From Prevotellaceae bacterium MN60 (lineage in GTDB: Bacteria > Bacteroidota > Bacteroidia > Bacteroidales > Bacteroidaceae): a stretch of DNA of 64,000 bases. The stretch spans positions 1-64,000 of the forward strand of contig FZQZ01000002.1 of NCBI GenBank assembly GCA_900199555.1. The letters run 5' to 3'. Position 1 is the stretch's first letter; each line of letters opens with the position of its first letter. This document shows, piece by piece, positions 45,432 to 54,657 of the stretch. The position numbers and the translations under genes were made by a program. Below the pieces are notes generated by a model. The model made no database searches, was not told the DNA's origin, and was given only the letters and a program-made list of their open reading frames with translations.

Positions 45432-46588
45432 TGGCACAGAAGAGAGACTACTACGAGGTGCTTGGTGTTGACAAGAACGCCACAGAAGATCAGATAAAAA
45501 AGGCATATCGCACCATCGCCATCAAATATCACCCAGACCGCAATCCTGGTAACAAGGAGGCTGAGGAGAAGTTTAAAGAGGCTGCAGAAGCATACGACGT
45601 ATTGCATGACCCACAGAAGCGTCAGCAGTATGATCAGTTCGGATTTAACGGGCCCAATATGGGTGGCGGATTCGGAGGCTTTGGTGGTGCATCCATGAAT
45701 ATGGACGATATCTTCTCTATGTTTGGTGACATTTTCGGTGGTCGTGCTGGTGGCTTTGGAGGCTTTGGCGGTAGTCGTGGTCCTCAGAAGCACCGTGGCT
45801 CTGACCTCCGTCTGAAAGTAAAACTCTCACTAGAGGAAATTGCTCACGGAGTAACCAAGAAGTTTAAGGTGCGCAAAGACATCACTTGCTCACACTGTCA
45901 CGGCTCTGGTGCCGAGGCAGGTAGCACCAATGACCAGTGTCCTACATGTCATGGAAGCGGTTATATCACCCATACCACACAGAGCATCTTCGGTATGATG
46001 CAGACACAAGGTGTATGTCCTACCTGCGGTGGTGAAGGCACCGTTATCAAGAACAAGTGTCACGAGTGTGGCGGTTCTGGCGTAATTAAGGGCGAGGAAG
46101 TAGTAGAAATCAATATCCCTGCTGGTGTGGCAGAAGGAATGATTGTCAACGTACCAGGAAAGGGCAACGCTGGTCGCCACAAAGGTATTAATGGCGACAT
46201 TCAGGTATTCATCGAGGAGGAAGAGAACGACACCTTCATCCGAGATGAGAAAGACCTGATATACAACCTGCTGCTCGACTTCCCAACAGCAGCACTGGGT
46301 GGTGAGATAGAGATACCCACCATCGAGGGCAACAAGTTGAAGGTAAAGATGGAGCCAGGTACTCAACCTGGAAAGACAATGCGTCTGCGTGGCAAAGGAC
46401 TGCCAGCCGTACAAGGCTATGGTCACGGTAATGGTGATTTGGTGGTTAATGTTAGCGTATATGTTCCTAAGACTTTATCAAAAGAAGAGAAAAATGCAAT
46501 AGAACAGTTCCGCGAAAGCGACAATTTCAAAGGCGATGCTGCTACTAAGCGTTCTATCTTCCAAAAGTTTAAGAACTATTTTAATTGA
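45431..46588 (+). CDS. dnaJ: Chaperone DnaJ
   Basis: Type I Hsp40, 385 aa. The J domain (2-70) carries the HPD motif at 34-36, followed by a Gly/Phe-rich linker (about 75-120) and four CxxCxGxG zinc-finger repeats (about 155-215: [32 protein letters not shown]). Two substrate-binding C-terminal domains follow. It stimulates DnaK ATPase. Overlaps grpE by one base and is followed 20 nt later by folC. Confidence 0.96.
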   Translation: MAQKRDYYEVLGVDKNATEDQIKKAYRTIAIKYHPDRNPGNKEAEEKFKEAAEAYDVLHDPQKRQQYDQFGFNGPNMGGGFGGFGGASMNMDDIFSMFGDIFGGRAGGFGGFGGSRGPQKHRGSDLRLKVKLSLEEIAHGVTKKFKVRKDITCSHCHGSGAEAGSTNDQCPTCHGSGYITHTTQSIFGMMQTQGVCPTCGGEGTVIKNKCHECGGSGVIKGEEVVEINIPAGVAEGMIVNVPGKGNAGRHKGINGDIQVFIEEEENDTFIRDEKDLIYNLLLDFPTAALGGEIEIPTIEGNKLKVKMEPGTQPGKTMRLRGKGLPAVQGYGHGNGDLVVNVSVYVPKTLSKEEKNAIEQFRESDNFKGDAATKRSIFQKFKNYFN

Positions 46589-46608
46589 GAAATAAAGGAG
46601 AGAAGGAG

Positions 46609-47925
46609 ATGAACTATCAAGAGACCTGCGAATACCTGTTTAACCAGATGCCTATGTTCGAAAGACAAGGTGCTACTGGTTATAAGGAGGGATTAACTAA
46701 TACCCTCCTTCTAGACGAACATCTGGGGCATCCACATCAGGCATATGCCACCATCCATGTTGCAGGTACTAATGGTAAGGGTTCCTGCTCGCATACCATT
46801 GCCGCAATCTTACAAGAGTGTGGCTACAAGGTAGGTCTCTACACCTCTCCCCATCTCGTAGACTTCCGTGAGCGTATCCGCATCAACGGAAAGCCTATTA
46901 GCGAACGATACGTTACACAGTTTGTAGAGCGCGAGAAGGATTTCTTTGAGCCTCTACATCCTTCGTTCTTTGAGGTAACAACGGCTATGGCGTTTCAATA
47001 CTTCAAAGACCAAAAGGTGGATATCGCAATCATTGAGGTTGGTCTTGGTGGCAGACTAGACTGTACCAACATCATTACCCCTATCCTATCCATTATCACC
47101 AATATCAGCTTCGACCATACGCAGTTCTTGGGTGACACACTAGCCAAGATTGCAGCAGAGAAAGCTGGTATCATCAAGAAAGGTGTGCCCGTGGTGATTG
47201 GAGAAAACAATGAGGAGACACGTCCAGTATTCGAAGCAAAAGCAAAAGAGGTTGGCGCTCCTATCATCTTTGCAGAAGACGAGCCAGAGATATCTAAAAC
47301 AGAAACGCTGCCTAATGGCGGCATGCGCTATTTCACAAGACACAACAGAATCATTGAAGGCGACCTTGGCGGAAGCTATCAGGCGAAAAACATGAATACC
47401 ATCTTGATGGCCAACTTTGAATTGGCCAAAATGGGTTACTTGTGTCTTTGCGACAAGGAAGAGAACTTTGAGAAGTGCCTTTTCGAGATGCAACGTGCTA
47501 TAGAACACGTGACAGAGAGCACGGGACTTATGGGACGTTGGCAGATTATCCAGCAAGCGCCCAAGGTTATCTGCGACACTGGTCATAATGTGGGCGGTTG
47601 GGAATATCTATCAAAACAATTAGAGCAACAGACTTGTCGTCAATTGCATATCATTTTCGGTATGGTAAGCGACAAGGACCTAGAAGGCGTGCTTAGATTA
47701 CTACCCAAGAAAGCTACATACTATTTCACCAAAGCCAACAACAAGCGTGCCCTTAGTGAGAGTACCCTACAGTTGGAAGCTATGAAATATGGGCTTAACG
47801 GAAGTACATATCCTACTGTACGCGAAGCATATACAGAGTGTATGCATAACGCCATGCGTGACGATGTCGTATTCGTTGGAGGTAGCTCATATATTGTTGG
47901 AGAATTCCTCAAAAACCTCAATTAG
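46609..47925 (+). CDS. folC: Folylpolyglutamate synthase / dihydrofolate synthase
   Basis: Mur-ligase-like enzyme that adds glutamate to folates, 438 aa. I use the ATG at 46609, preceded by AAGGAG, rather than a TTG at 46585. ATP P-loop VAGTNGKGSCSH (about 44-55), KVGLYTSPHLVDFRERI and IIEVGLGGRLDCTNI are present, as are the C-terminal DTGHNVGGWE and IFGMVSDKD regions of FolC. It follows dnaJ closely and may be co-transcribed. Confidence 0.93.
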   Translation: MNYQETCEYLFNQMPMFERQGATGYKEGLTNTLLLDEHLGHPHQAYATIHVAGTNGKGSCSHTIAAILQECGYKVGLYTSPHLVDFRERIRINGKPISERYVTQFVEREKDFFEPLHPSFFEVTTAMAFQYFKDQKVDIAIIEVGLGGRLDCTNIITPILSIITNISFDHTQFLGDTLAKIAAEKAGIIKKGVPVVIGENNEETRPVFEAKAKEVGAPIIFAEDEPEISKTETLPNGGMRYFTRHNRIIEGDLGGSYQAKNMNTILMANFELAKMGYLCLCDKEENFEKCLFEMQRAIEHVTESTGLMGRWQIIQQAPKVICDTGHNVGGWEYLSKQLEQQTCRQLHIIFGMVSDKDLEGVLRLLPKKATYYFTKANNKRALSESTLQLEAMKYGLNGSTYPTVREAYTECMHNAMRDDVVFVGGSSYIVGEFLKNLN

Positions 47926-48032
47926 TTGTTTTTAACATTCTAATAAGCGTTTTTTTTCTTACATCTTTCGTCATTCTCATTTTTTTTTGGTTACTTTGCA
48001 GGTAGATTTTCGTAACTAAAAACGAATTAAGT

Positions 48033-49121
48033 ATGACAAACACAACAGAAACAGCGAATCTGTGTGGTCTGAAGCGCGAAGACTTCCAGGCCACCATTAA
48101 TGGTAAAAAGACCGATCTGTACATCCTCAGAAACCGTAAAGGCTTCGAAGTGGCTATTTCTAACTATGGTGGCGCTATCTGTGCCATTATGGTACCCGAC
48201 AGAAACGGTAAGGTAGCTAATGTGATTCAGGGTCACGCAAGTATCCAGCAGCTCACTAGTGGTAAGGAGCCTTATCTCTCTACACTGATTGGACGCTGGG
48301 GAAACCGCATCTGCAAAGGTCAGTTCATGCTCAATGGTAAGGAATACCAGTTGGCACTCAACGATGGTCCTAACCACCTGCATGGTGGTCTCGTTGGCTT
48401 CAACGCCAAAGTTTGGGATGCACGTCAGATGGGTCCTCGTTCATTGGCTCTCCACCGTGTATCATCATACGGTGAGGAAGGTTTCACTGGCGAATTGGAT
48501 GTAACGGTTGAGTTTACCTTTACTGATAATAACGAACTGATTATTGAGTATCTGGCTTCTACAAATAAGAAGACCATCGTTAACTTAACTCATCATGCAT
48601 TCTTCAGCCTGTCTGGAACTGCAGATCCTACACCTACTATTCTCAACCAGACTTGCGAAATCAACGCAGATTTCTATCTGCCTACTGATGCTACAGCTAT
48701 TCCTACTGGAGAAATTTTGAAGGTTGCTGGCACTCCATTTGATTTCCGCAAGCCTAAGGCATTCGGCAAGGACATTGAGGCTGACGATGAGCAGATTAAG
48801 TTTGGTAAAGGATTCGACCACAACTACGTGCTGAACAAGCAGGAAGAAGGCGAACTGAGCTTTGCTGCTAGAGTACACGATCCAGAGAGCGGACGTACCC
48901 TCGAATGCTACACTACTGAGCCAGGACTGCAGCTCTACACCGCTAACTATGCTACTGGTTACAAGGGAGCCAACGGAGCTACCTTCCCATTCCGCTCAGC
49001 AGTATGTCTGGAAGCACAGCACTTCCCCGACTCTCCTAATCGTCCATACTTCCCATCAGTAGTATTACGCCCAGGACAACAATACAAGCAGAAGACTATC
49101 TATCGTTTCAGTGCCAAATAA
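48033..49121 (+). CDS. galM: Aldose 1-epimerase (mutarotase)
   Basis: Interconverts alpha and beta anomers of galactose or glucose. Across the 362 aa, LSTLIGRWGNRICKGQF, GPNHLHGGLVGFNAKVWD (His in NHLHGG), the catalytic HHAFFSLSG segment (TNKKTIVNLTHHAFF) and FDHNYVLNK are conserved. No signal peptide, so cytosolic. Eighteen nt before galK, in one Leloir-pathway operon. The promoter region has only a weak TTACTTTG (47991-47998). Confidence 0.93.
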   Translation: MTNTTETANLCGLKREDFQATINGKKTDLYILRNRKGFEVAISNYGGAICAIMVPDRNGKVANVIQGHASIQQLTSGKEPYLSTLIGRWGNRICKGQFMLNGKEYQLALNDGPNHLHGGLVGFNAKVWDARQMGPRSLALHRVSSYGEEGFTGELDVTVEFTFTDNNELIIEYLASTNKKTIVNLTHHAFFSLSGTADPTPTILNQTCEINADFYLPTDATAIPTGEILKVAGTPFDFRKPKAFGKDIEADDEQIKFGKGFDHNYVLNKQEEGELSFAARVHDPESGRTLECYTTEPGLQLYTANYATGYKGANGATFPFRSAVCLEAQHFPDSPNRPYFPSVVLRPGQQYKQKTIYRFSAK

Positions 49122-49138
49122 TCAAAGCCCATTAGTAT

Positions 49139-50305
49139 ATGATGGACATTGAATATATAAGAAGTCGCTTTGTCAAGCATTTCGATGGCAATACAGGAAA
49201 TGTATATGCTTCCCCTGGTCGTATTAACCTGATAGGTGAACATACTGACTATAACGGAGGCTACGTATTCCCTGGAGCTGTAGATAAAGGCATCATCGCC
49301 GAAATGCGTATCAACGGCACAGAAGATACTGTGATGGCATACGCTATCGACCTGAAAGACCGCGTAGACTTTAAACTGTCTGATCCGGAAGGTCCGAAAA
49401 CTTCTTGGGCACGCTATGTATATGGTGTAGCTTTAGAGATGAAAAAACTCGGCGTACCTGTAAAGGGCTTTAACATTGCTTTTGCAGGCGATGTACCCCT
49501 TGGAGCAGGAATGTCCTCTAGTGCTGCTATGGAGAGTTGTTTCGCTTACGGACTCAACGACTTGTTTGGAGAGAATAAGGTTAGCCAGTGGGACATGGTA
49601 TTGGCAGGACAAGCTACAGAACACAACTATTGTGGCGTCAACTGTGGTATCATGGATCAGTTTGCCTCCGTATTCGGTAAGGCTGGTTGCCTGATGCGTC
49701 TAGACTGTCGCAGTCGTGAGTTCGAATACTTCCCCTTCAAGCCCGACGGATATCGTTTGGTTCTTCTCGACAGCGTAGTTAAACATCAGTTGGCAGGTTC
49801 ACCCTACAACGATCGTCGCAACTCATGCGAGAATGTGGTCAAGCATATCGCTGCTAAGCATCCGGAAGCTAAGTTTGAAACACTGCGCGACTGCACATGG
49901 GAACAATTAGAAGAGGTAAAAAGCGAGATTAGCGAAGAAGACTATCGTCGCGCCAAATTCGTTTTGGGAGAGAAAGACCGCGTACTAGCAGTCTGCGATG
50001 CCCTCAACGAAGGCGACTACGAGAAAGTAGGTCAACTGATGTATCAAACCCACGAGGGACTCTCTAAGGAGTATGAAGTATCATGCGAAGAGCTAGACTA
50101 CCTCAATGATATTGCCAAAGAGAACGGTGTGACTGGTTCACGTATCATGGGTGGAGGTTTTGGTGGCTGTACCATCAACCTTGTACGCAACGACCTCTAC
50201 GACCAGTTTATTGCTGATGCGAAAAAGCGTTTCAACGAGAAATATGGTCATGAACCTAAAGTCTATGATGTAGTCATTGGCGACGGTTCACGCAAACTCT
50301 GCTAA
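49139..50305 (+). CDS. galK: Galactokinase
   Basis: GHMP-family kinase producing galactose-1-phosphate, 388 aa. The galactokinase signature GRINLIGEHTDYNGGYVFP (about 24-42), the ATP loop PLGAGMSSSAAME and the C-terminal GSRIMGGGFGGCTINL are all intact. Either of two tandem ATG codons (49139 or 49142) could start it. No galT or transporter gene is here. Followed by the strong terminator at 50330-50363 shared with the convergent xylulokinase gene. Confidence 0.95.
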   Translation: MMDIEYIRSRFVKHFDGNTGNVYASPGRINLIGEHTDYNGGYVFPGAVDKGIIAEMRINGTEDTVMAYAIDLKDRVDFKLSDPEGPKTSWARYVYGVALEMKKLGVPVKGFNIAFAGDVPLGAGMSSSAAMESCFAYGLNDLFGENKVSQWDMVLAGQATEHNYCGVNCGIMDQFASVFGKAGCLMRLDCRSREFEYFPFKPDGYRLVLLDSVVKHQLAGSPYNDRRNSCENVVKHIAAKHPEAKFETLRDCTWEQLEEVKSEISEEDYRRAKFVLGEKDRVLAVCDALNEGDYEKVGQLMYQTHEGLSKEYEVSCEELDYLNDIAKENGVTGSRIMGGGFGGCTINLVRNDLYDQFIADAKKRFNEKYGHEPKVYDVVIGDGSRKLC

Positions 50306-50329
50306 CAAGCATTAAAAAGATAACAAAGA

Positions 50330-50363
50330 AAAGACCGCTGAACGAAGAAATTCAGCGGTCTTT
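50330..50363. terminator. Bidirectional terminator between galK and the xylulokinase gene
   Basis: Perfect 13-bp arms AAAGACCGCTGAA and TTCAGCGGTCTTT with an 8-base loop, plus A- and T-runs on the two sides. Confidence 0.9.
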
Positions 50364-50385
50364 TTATGATTAGTTAGAAAACTCT

Positions 50386-51846
50386 TTAGATTCTCTCTTC
50401 CAAAACAGCCTTCCAACGAGCATAAGCAGCAAGATACTCTGCACGATGAGCTGCATCTGGCTCAATAACCTCCAACTTATCCAAAGTTGCAAAGGCTTCA
50501 TTGTTATCTTTGTAGATACCTGCACCAATACCGGCACCCTTAGCTGCACCCACACTACCATCGGTATCATAGAGTTCGATAGTAGCACCACTAACACCAG
50601 CGAGAGTGTTACGGAAGAGCGGAGAAAGGAACATGTTAGCCTTACCAGCATGAATCTTTTGGATATCCATACCCATCTGCTGCATGATTTCCATACCATA
50701 GCAGAATGAGAATACAATACCTTCTTGTGCTGCACGTACCAAATGAGCCTTGTTGTGCTTGTTGAAGCTCAAACCATTGACAGAACAGCCTATCTCCTTA
50801 TTCTCCAACAAACGCTCTGCACCATTACCGAAAGGAACAATTGTAACTCCCTCACTACCAATGGGTACACTAGCAGCCAAGTCATTCATTTCAGCATAGC
50901 TTATATCAGGAGTAATATTACGATGTACCCATGCATTGAGGATACCAGTACCATTTACACAAAGCAGAACTCCAAGACGAGTCTGTTCGGCTGTGTGGTT
51001 GACATGAGCGAAAGTATTAACACGGCTCTTAGGATCATAGTTAACATCACCAAGCACACCATATACAACACCGCTAGTACCTGCTGTAGCAGCAATCTCA
51101 CCAGGGTTAAGTACATTCAGAGAGAGTGCATTATTAGGCTGGTCACCACCACGATAAGTAATAGGAGTTCCTGCCTTCAGGCCTAACTCTGCGGCAGCTT
51201 CAGCACATACTTCGCTTTGTACACTGAAGGTAGGTACGATATCACTGATGAGAGAATCATCAAATCCATAGTACTTCATCAGGAAGTCTGCCACACGATT
51301 ATTCTTAAAGTCCCAGAACATGCCTTCAGACAAGCCACTAACTGTGGTGTTTGCTACTCCTGATAAACGCATAGCGATGTAGTCACCGGGAAGCATGATT
51401 TTATAAATCTTCTCAAAGACCTCAGGCTCATTCTCCTTAACCCATGCCAACTTAGCTGCAGTAAAGTTACCAGGAGAGTTGAGCAAATGACTCAGACATT
51501 GTTCTGAACCTAACTCCTTGAAAGCTTTTTCTCCATAGGGAACAGCACGTGAGTCGCACCATATAATTGAAGGACGAAGAGCCTTCAAATTCTTGTCAAC
51601 ACATACCAATCCGTGCATTTGGTATGAGATACCAATAGCCTTAATATCTTCAGCAGTTGCACCAGCATCAGCCATAATCTTGCGCAGTGCAAGCTTGGCA
51701 TTATCCCACCACATCTGAGGATCTTGCTCTGCCCAACCAGCCTTAACAGCCATAATGGGAGCTTCCTTCTCTGGGTAGAAAGCTGTTGCTACACACTTTC
51801 CACTGTCTGCGTTCACAAGTGATGCTTTGACAGACGAACTGCCCAC
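50386..51846 (-). CDS. xylB: Xylulokinase (FGGY family), 5' end uncertain
   Basis: Phosphorylates D-xylulose. The visible 486 aa have GSSSVKASLV, SYQMHGLVCVDKN, WCDSR and the C-terminal FGGY segments (LVRAAQEGIVFSFCYGME, GAAKGAGIGAGI). The GTG at 51846 would drop the conserved GFDVG strand that holds the N-terminal Asp, yet the same frame upstream (NRYLLGFDV) has no ATG, GTG or TTG. An ATG (51873-51875) lies one frame off, so a one- or two-base frameshift near the start, or a rare start such as ATT (51886-51888), must be invoked. Single gene with no xylose isomerase gene beside it. Confidence 0.8.
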   Translation of the reverse strand: MGSSSVKASLVNADSGKCVATAFYPEKEAPIMAVKAGWAEQDPQMWWDNAKLALRKIMADAGATAEDIKAIGISYQMHGLVCVDKNLKALRPSIIWCDSRAVPYGEKAFKELGSEQCLSHLLNSPGNFTAAKLAWVKENEPEVFEKIYKIMLPGDYIAMRLSGVANTTVSGLSEGMFWDFKNNRVADFLMKYYGFDDSLISDIVPTFSVQSEVCAEAAAELGLKAGTPITYRGGDQPNNALSLNVLNPGEIAATAGTSGVVYGVLGDVNYDPKSRVNTFAHVNHTAEQTRLGVLLCVNGTGILNAWVHRNITPDISYAEMNDLAASVPIGSEGVTIVPFGNGAERLLENKEIGCSVNGLSFNKHNKAHLVRAAQEGIVFSFCYGMEIMQQMGMDIQKIHAGKANMFLSPLFRNTLAGVSGATIELYDTDGSVGAAKGAGIGAGIYKDNNEAFATLDKLEVIEPDAAHRAEYLAAYARWKAVLEERI

Positions 51847-52024
51847 ATCAAAACCTAATAAATAACGATTTGCATAATTGTTGTTAATGTATATAAAATA
51901 TGTCTATCTACGTTTCTTTTCGATTTCCACTACAAAATTCCTCATTATTTTTATAAAAACCAACAATTTTACAATTTTTCATTATTTTTTTATCTTTATT
52001 TGACTTCAATTAAAAATTTTTTTT

Positions 52025-52032
52025 TACCTTTG
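52025..52032 (+). promoter_or_regulatory. Promoter of the polysaccharide locus
   Basis: TACCTTTG with TTTG at 51999-52002 (22-nt spacer). The region around it is very A+T-rich (51900-52060). Confidence 0.6.
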
Positions 52033-52074
52033 CAAATTAGAAAAAAACAATAATTAGCTAGGTTTGTTTGATGT

Positions 52075-52443
52075 ATGAAAAAGAAAATACTAATACTTGA
52101 TGACAAAGAGACTATCGCAAAGGTTCTCTCGATTTATTTAATGAGCGACTATGATGTGCAATGGTTGCCCGATGGTTTACAAGGCGTCAAATGGTTGCAG
52201 GCTGGTAACACGCCCGACCTCATTATCTCTGATATCCGTATGCCTGGCATGCGTGGCGATGATTTCTTGGAATGGATCAAACAGAACGAACTGTTCCGCC
52301 ACATCCCAGTCATTATGCTATCAAGCGAAGACTCTACAAGTGAGCGAATTCGCCTATTGGAGATTGGTGCAGTCGACTATATCGTCAAGCCTTTCAACCC
52401 AATGGAGCTAAAGATTCGCGTAAAGAAAATCCTCCCCAATTAA
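52075..52443 (+). CDS. Single-domain response regulator (CheY-like)
   Basis: 122-aa receiver without an output domain. It has the acidic pocket DDK (residues 9-11), phospho-Asp in LIISDIRMPG (about residue 54), Thr/Ser in MLSSED and Lys in VKPFNPMEL, all the residues needed for phosphotransfer. First in the exopolysaccharide locus and 23 nt before a gene whose protein begins with a pseudo-receiver. It may control the activity of the locus enzymes by protein contact rather than DNA binding. Confidence 0.88.
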   Translation: MKKKILILDDKETIAKVLSIYLMSDYDVQWLPDGLQGVKWLQAGNTPDLIISDIRMPGMRGDDFLEWIKQNELFRHIPVIMLSSEDSTSERIRLLEIGAVDYIVKPFNPMELKIRVKKILPN

Positions 52444-52466
52444 TTGAATACCACATACTATAAAAT

Positions 52467-53663
52467 ATGATAGGTGTTGTATACTTAGGAAATAACCCTA
52501 AGACACAAGAGCGTCTGAAATATATTCCAGGTCAGTTGGTTAGAATGACCAATGCCTATAAAGATGCTGCCCAGATATGTACCCCACATGTCTCTAACGA
52601 GCACTTCCTAGTGTTTTATGAGCGTACGGTACGTAACGAGGACATCACCGCCATCACCTATCTTCGCAAGAAAAGCCGCAACGTCTATATTGTTCTTGTG
52701 ACTGACACAATGACCGACGAGGAACGTAACACATACATAAAATGCGGTATCAATGATACGATTCATCGAGAGGCTTCAGTTACAGAGCTCAATAAGAAGA
52801 TACAATTCATCTCAGACCGAGAGAACGTATTATTCTCAGACGAAGCACCCAAATATGGTATTTTGAAATTCAAGATTCCTATTTGGAAGAGATTGTTTGA
52901 TATTGTATTCTCAACTCTTGCAATTATTGTACTCTCCCCCGTATTCTTAATAACCGCAATTGCAATTAAGTTGGAGAGTAAGGGTCCTGTACTGTTTAAG
53001 TCTAAACGTGTAGGTACCAATTATAGAATCTTTGATTTCCTCAAATTCCGTAGCATGTATATGGATGCTGAGCATCAATTAAAAGAGCTTAGCAAAGAAC
53101 ATAATCAATACACGGAAGCTAATGAACCAAAGACCACCATCACGGCACCATTAGGTGATCAAGCCGAAATGGCGATGATGGATCAAGGCATGGCATCAGA
53201 GATGATGATTAGCGACGAGGAGATTATGCTGGTTGGTGACGATTTTGTTGTAGCAGAAAGCGACTTCAACAAGAAGAAAGAAGAAGAAATCAACAATGCA
53301 TTTATCAAGATTGAAGACGACCCACGTATCACAAAGGTGGGTAAATTCATTCGTAAATTCAGCATTGACGAACTTCCTCAATTCTTTAATATTCTCAAGG
53401 GTGACATGTCCATTGTCGGAAATCGTCCATTACCACTCTACGAGGCAGAGAAATTGACCGCAGACTCAAGCATCGACCGCTTTATGGCGCCTGCAGGTTT
53501 AACAGGTCTTTGGCAGGTAGAAGAACGTGGACGCGGTGGTGCAATGTCAGCAGAAGAACGCAAGCAGTTAGACATCATATATGGACAGACATATAATTTC
53601 CTGCTTGACCTGAAGATTATTCTGAGGACCTTTAGAGCTTTCGTGCAAAAGGGAAATGTATAA
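52467..53663 (+). CDS. Pseudo-receiver fused to a polyprenyl-phosphate sugar-1-P transferase
   Basis: 398-aa inner-membrane enzyme that likely starts the repeat unit by moving a sugar phosphate to undecaprenyl phosphate. Residues 1-120 look like a receiver (EDITAITYLRKKSRNVYIVL, then GINDTIHREASVTEL) lacking the phospho-Asp and the Lys. One membrane helix (about 141-166) precedes the PHPT core: KRVGTNYRIFDFLKFRSM, then DDPRITKVGKFIRKFSIDEL and NILKGDMSIVGNRPLP. Between these parts an acidic Met-rich insert of about 80 aa (203-283) interrupts the catalytic domain. Overlaps no neighbour. Confidence 0.8.
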   Translation: MIGVVYLGNNPKTQERLKYIPGQLVRMTNAYKDAAQICTPHVSNEHFLVFYERTVRNEDITAITYLRKKSRNVYIVLVTDTMTDEERNTYIKCGINDTIHREASVTELNKKIQFISDRENVLFSDEAPKYGILKFKIPIWKRLFDIVFSTLAIIVLSPVFLITAIAIKLESKGPVLFKSKRVGTNYRIFDFLKFRSMYMDAEHQLKELSKEHNQYTEANEPKTTITAPLGDQAEMAMMDQGMASEMMISDEEIMLVGDDFVVAESDFNKKKEEEINNAFIKIEDDPRITKVGKFIRKFSIDELPQFFNILKGDMSIVGNRPLPLYEAEKLTADSSIDRFMAPAGLTGLWQVEERGRGGAMSAEERKQLDIIYGQTYNFLLDLKIILRTFRAFVQKGNV

Positions 53664-53681
53664 CTACTATTGTGTTGAACT

Positions 53682-54632
53682 ATGCCTATGACACATCTTA
53701 GACATCTTTTATTCACGACGATTCTCGCAGCTACCGCATCTGTTAGCTACGCACAATATCAAAATAGTGGTATTAGCGCTGGTTTCTTTGACTCCAGTGA
53801 AAATAGTACCATCAACTTCTCAACATTCCATTTGCCGCCATTGGCTGTGCTCTATGAGAATGCGAAACAGAATCCGCAAATTCTATCTCTAGCCAAAGCA
53901 CAGGAGATTGCACAAGCAGAGGTAGAAAAGCAGAAACGACATATATTCTCTTACGTGTATGGACATGCTAGTTACAGCTATGGAAAGACCGACATGTGGG
54001 GAAATAATAGTAGTACTCAAAGCTACACGACTATCTACCAGTTTCAAGGTAATGAGCAAAGCTATTGGAATGTTGGTGTGAACGTCAGTGTGCCTTTAGA
54101 AGATATTCTTGACTTGCGTGCATCAGTAAAGCGTAAAAGATTAGAGGTGGACAAAGCACGTATTGCCAAAGATCTAGCCTTTGATGAACTGAAAAAGGAG
54201 ATTGCATCACTTTATATAAAGATTACCAATAATCTAGTAACGCTGAAAACAGTTAGTGAGGGAGCTGCAATCTATCAAGGTGCTGGTGCGCTGAATCAGG
54301 AAGACTTCCATCAGGGCAATATGACCATTGAGAACTTTGCATATACAAAGATGTATGAGGCTAACGTAGTAAGTAACTATCAGAGCCTTCAGACAAGTAT
54401 CACCACAGATATCATTACTTTGGAATTGCTGACTCATACTCCCATCTTGACTAATACGACAACTGATATCACGCTTGATGATATAAAGATGACTGATAAA
54501 GAAGTCAGAAAGCAAAACCGCGAAGTGGCCAAGAACATTCAAAAGACTGCTGCCGAAGAAGAAAAGCGATATCGAAAGATGGAAGAAGCAGAGCAAAAGG
54601 CACTGCGCAAGAGTAAAGGTCAGAAAAAGTAA
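53682..54632 (+). CDS. Short TolC/OEP-like outer-membrane protein
   Basis: 316 aa with signal MPMTHLRHLLFTTILAATASVSYA. It has one outer-membrane-efflux repeat: a coiled-coil helix (about 62-90), two beta strands with SYWNVGVNVSVPLEDILDLRA, then a second long helix pair (about 155-250). Full TolC proteins have two such repeats (420-490 aa), so this is half size. The tail (about 280-316) is highly charged, Lys/Glu-rich. It is in the place where Wza-like export proteins sit in capsule loci, so it may act as a non-standard outer-membrane element. Confidence 0.6.
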   Translation: MPMTHLRHLLFTTILAATASVSYAQYQNSGISAGFFDSSENSTINFSTFHLPPLAVLYENAKQNPQILSLAKAQEIAQAEVEKQKRHIFSYVYGHASYSYGKTDMWGNNSSTQSYTTIYQFQGNEQSYWNVGVNVSVPLEDILDLRASVKRKRLEVDKARIAKDLAFDELKKEIASLYIKITNNLVTLKTVSEGAAIYQGAGALNQEDFHQGNMTIENFAYTKMYEANVVSNYQSLQTSITTDIITLELLTHTPILTNTTTDITLDDIKMTDKEVRKQNREVAKNIQKTAAEEEKRYRKMEEAEQKALRKSKGQKK

Positions 54633-54657
54633 GAACCTATAACACGTACTCAATAAT

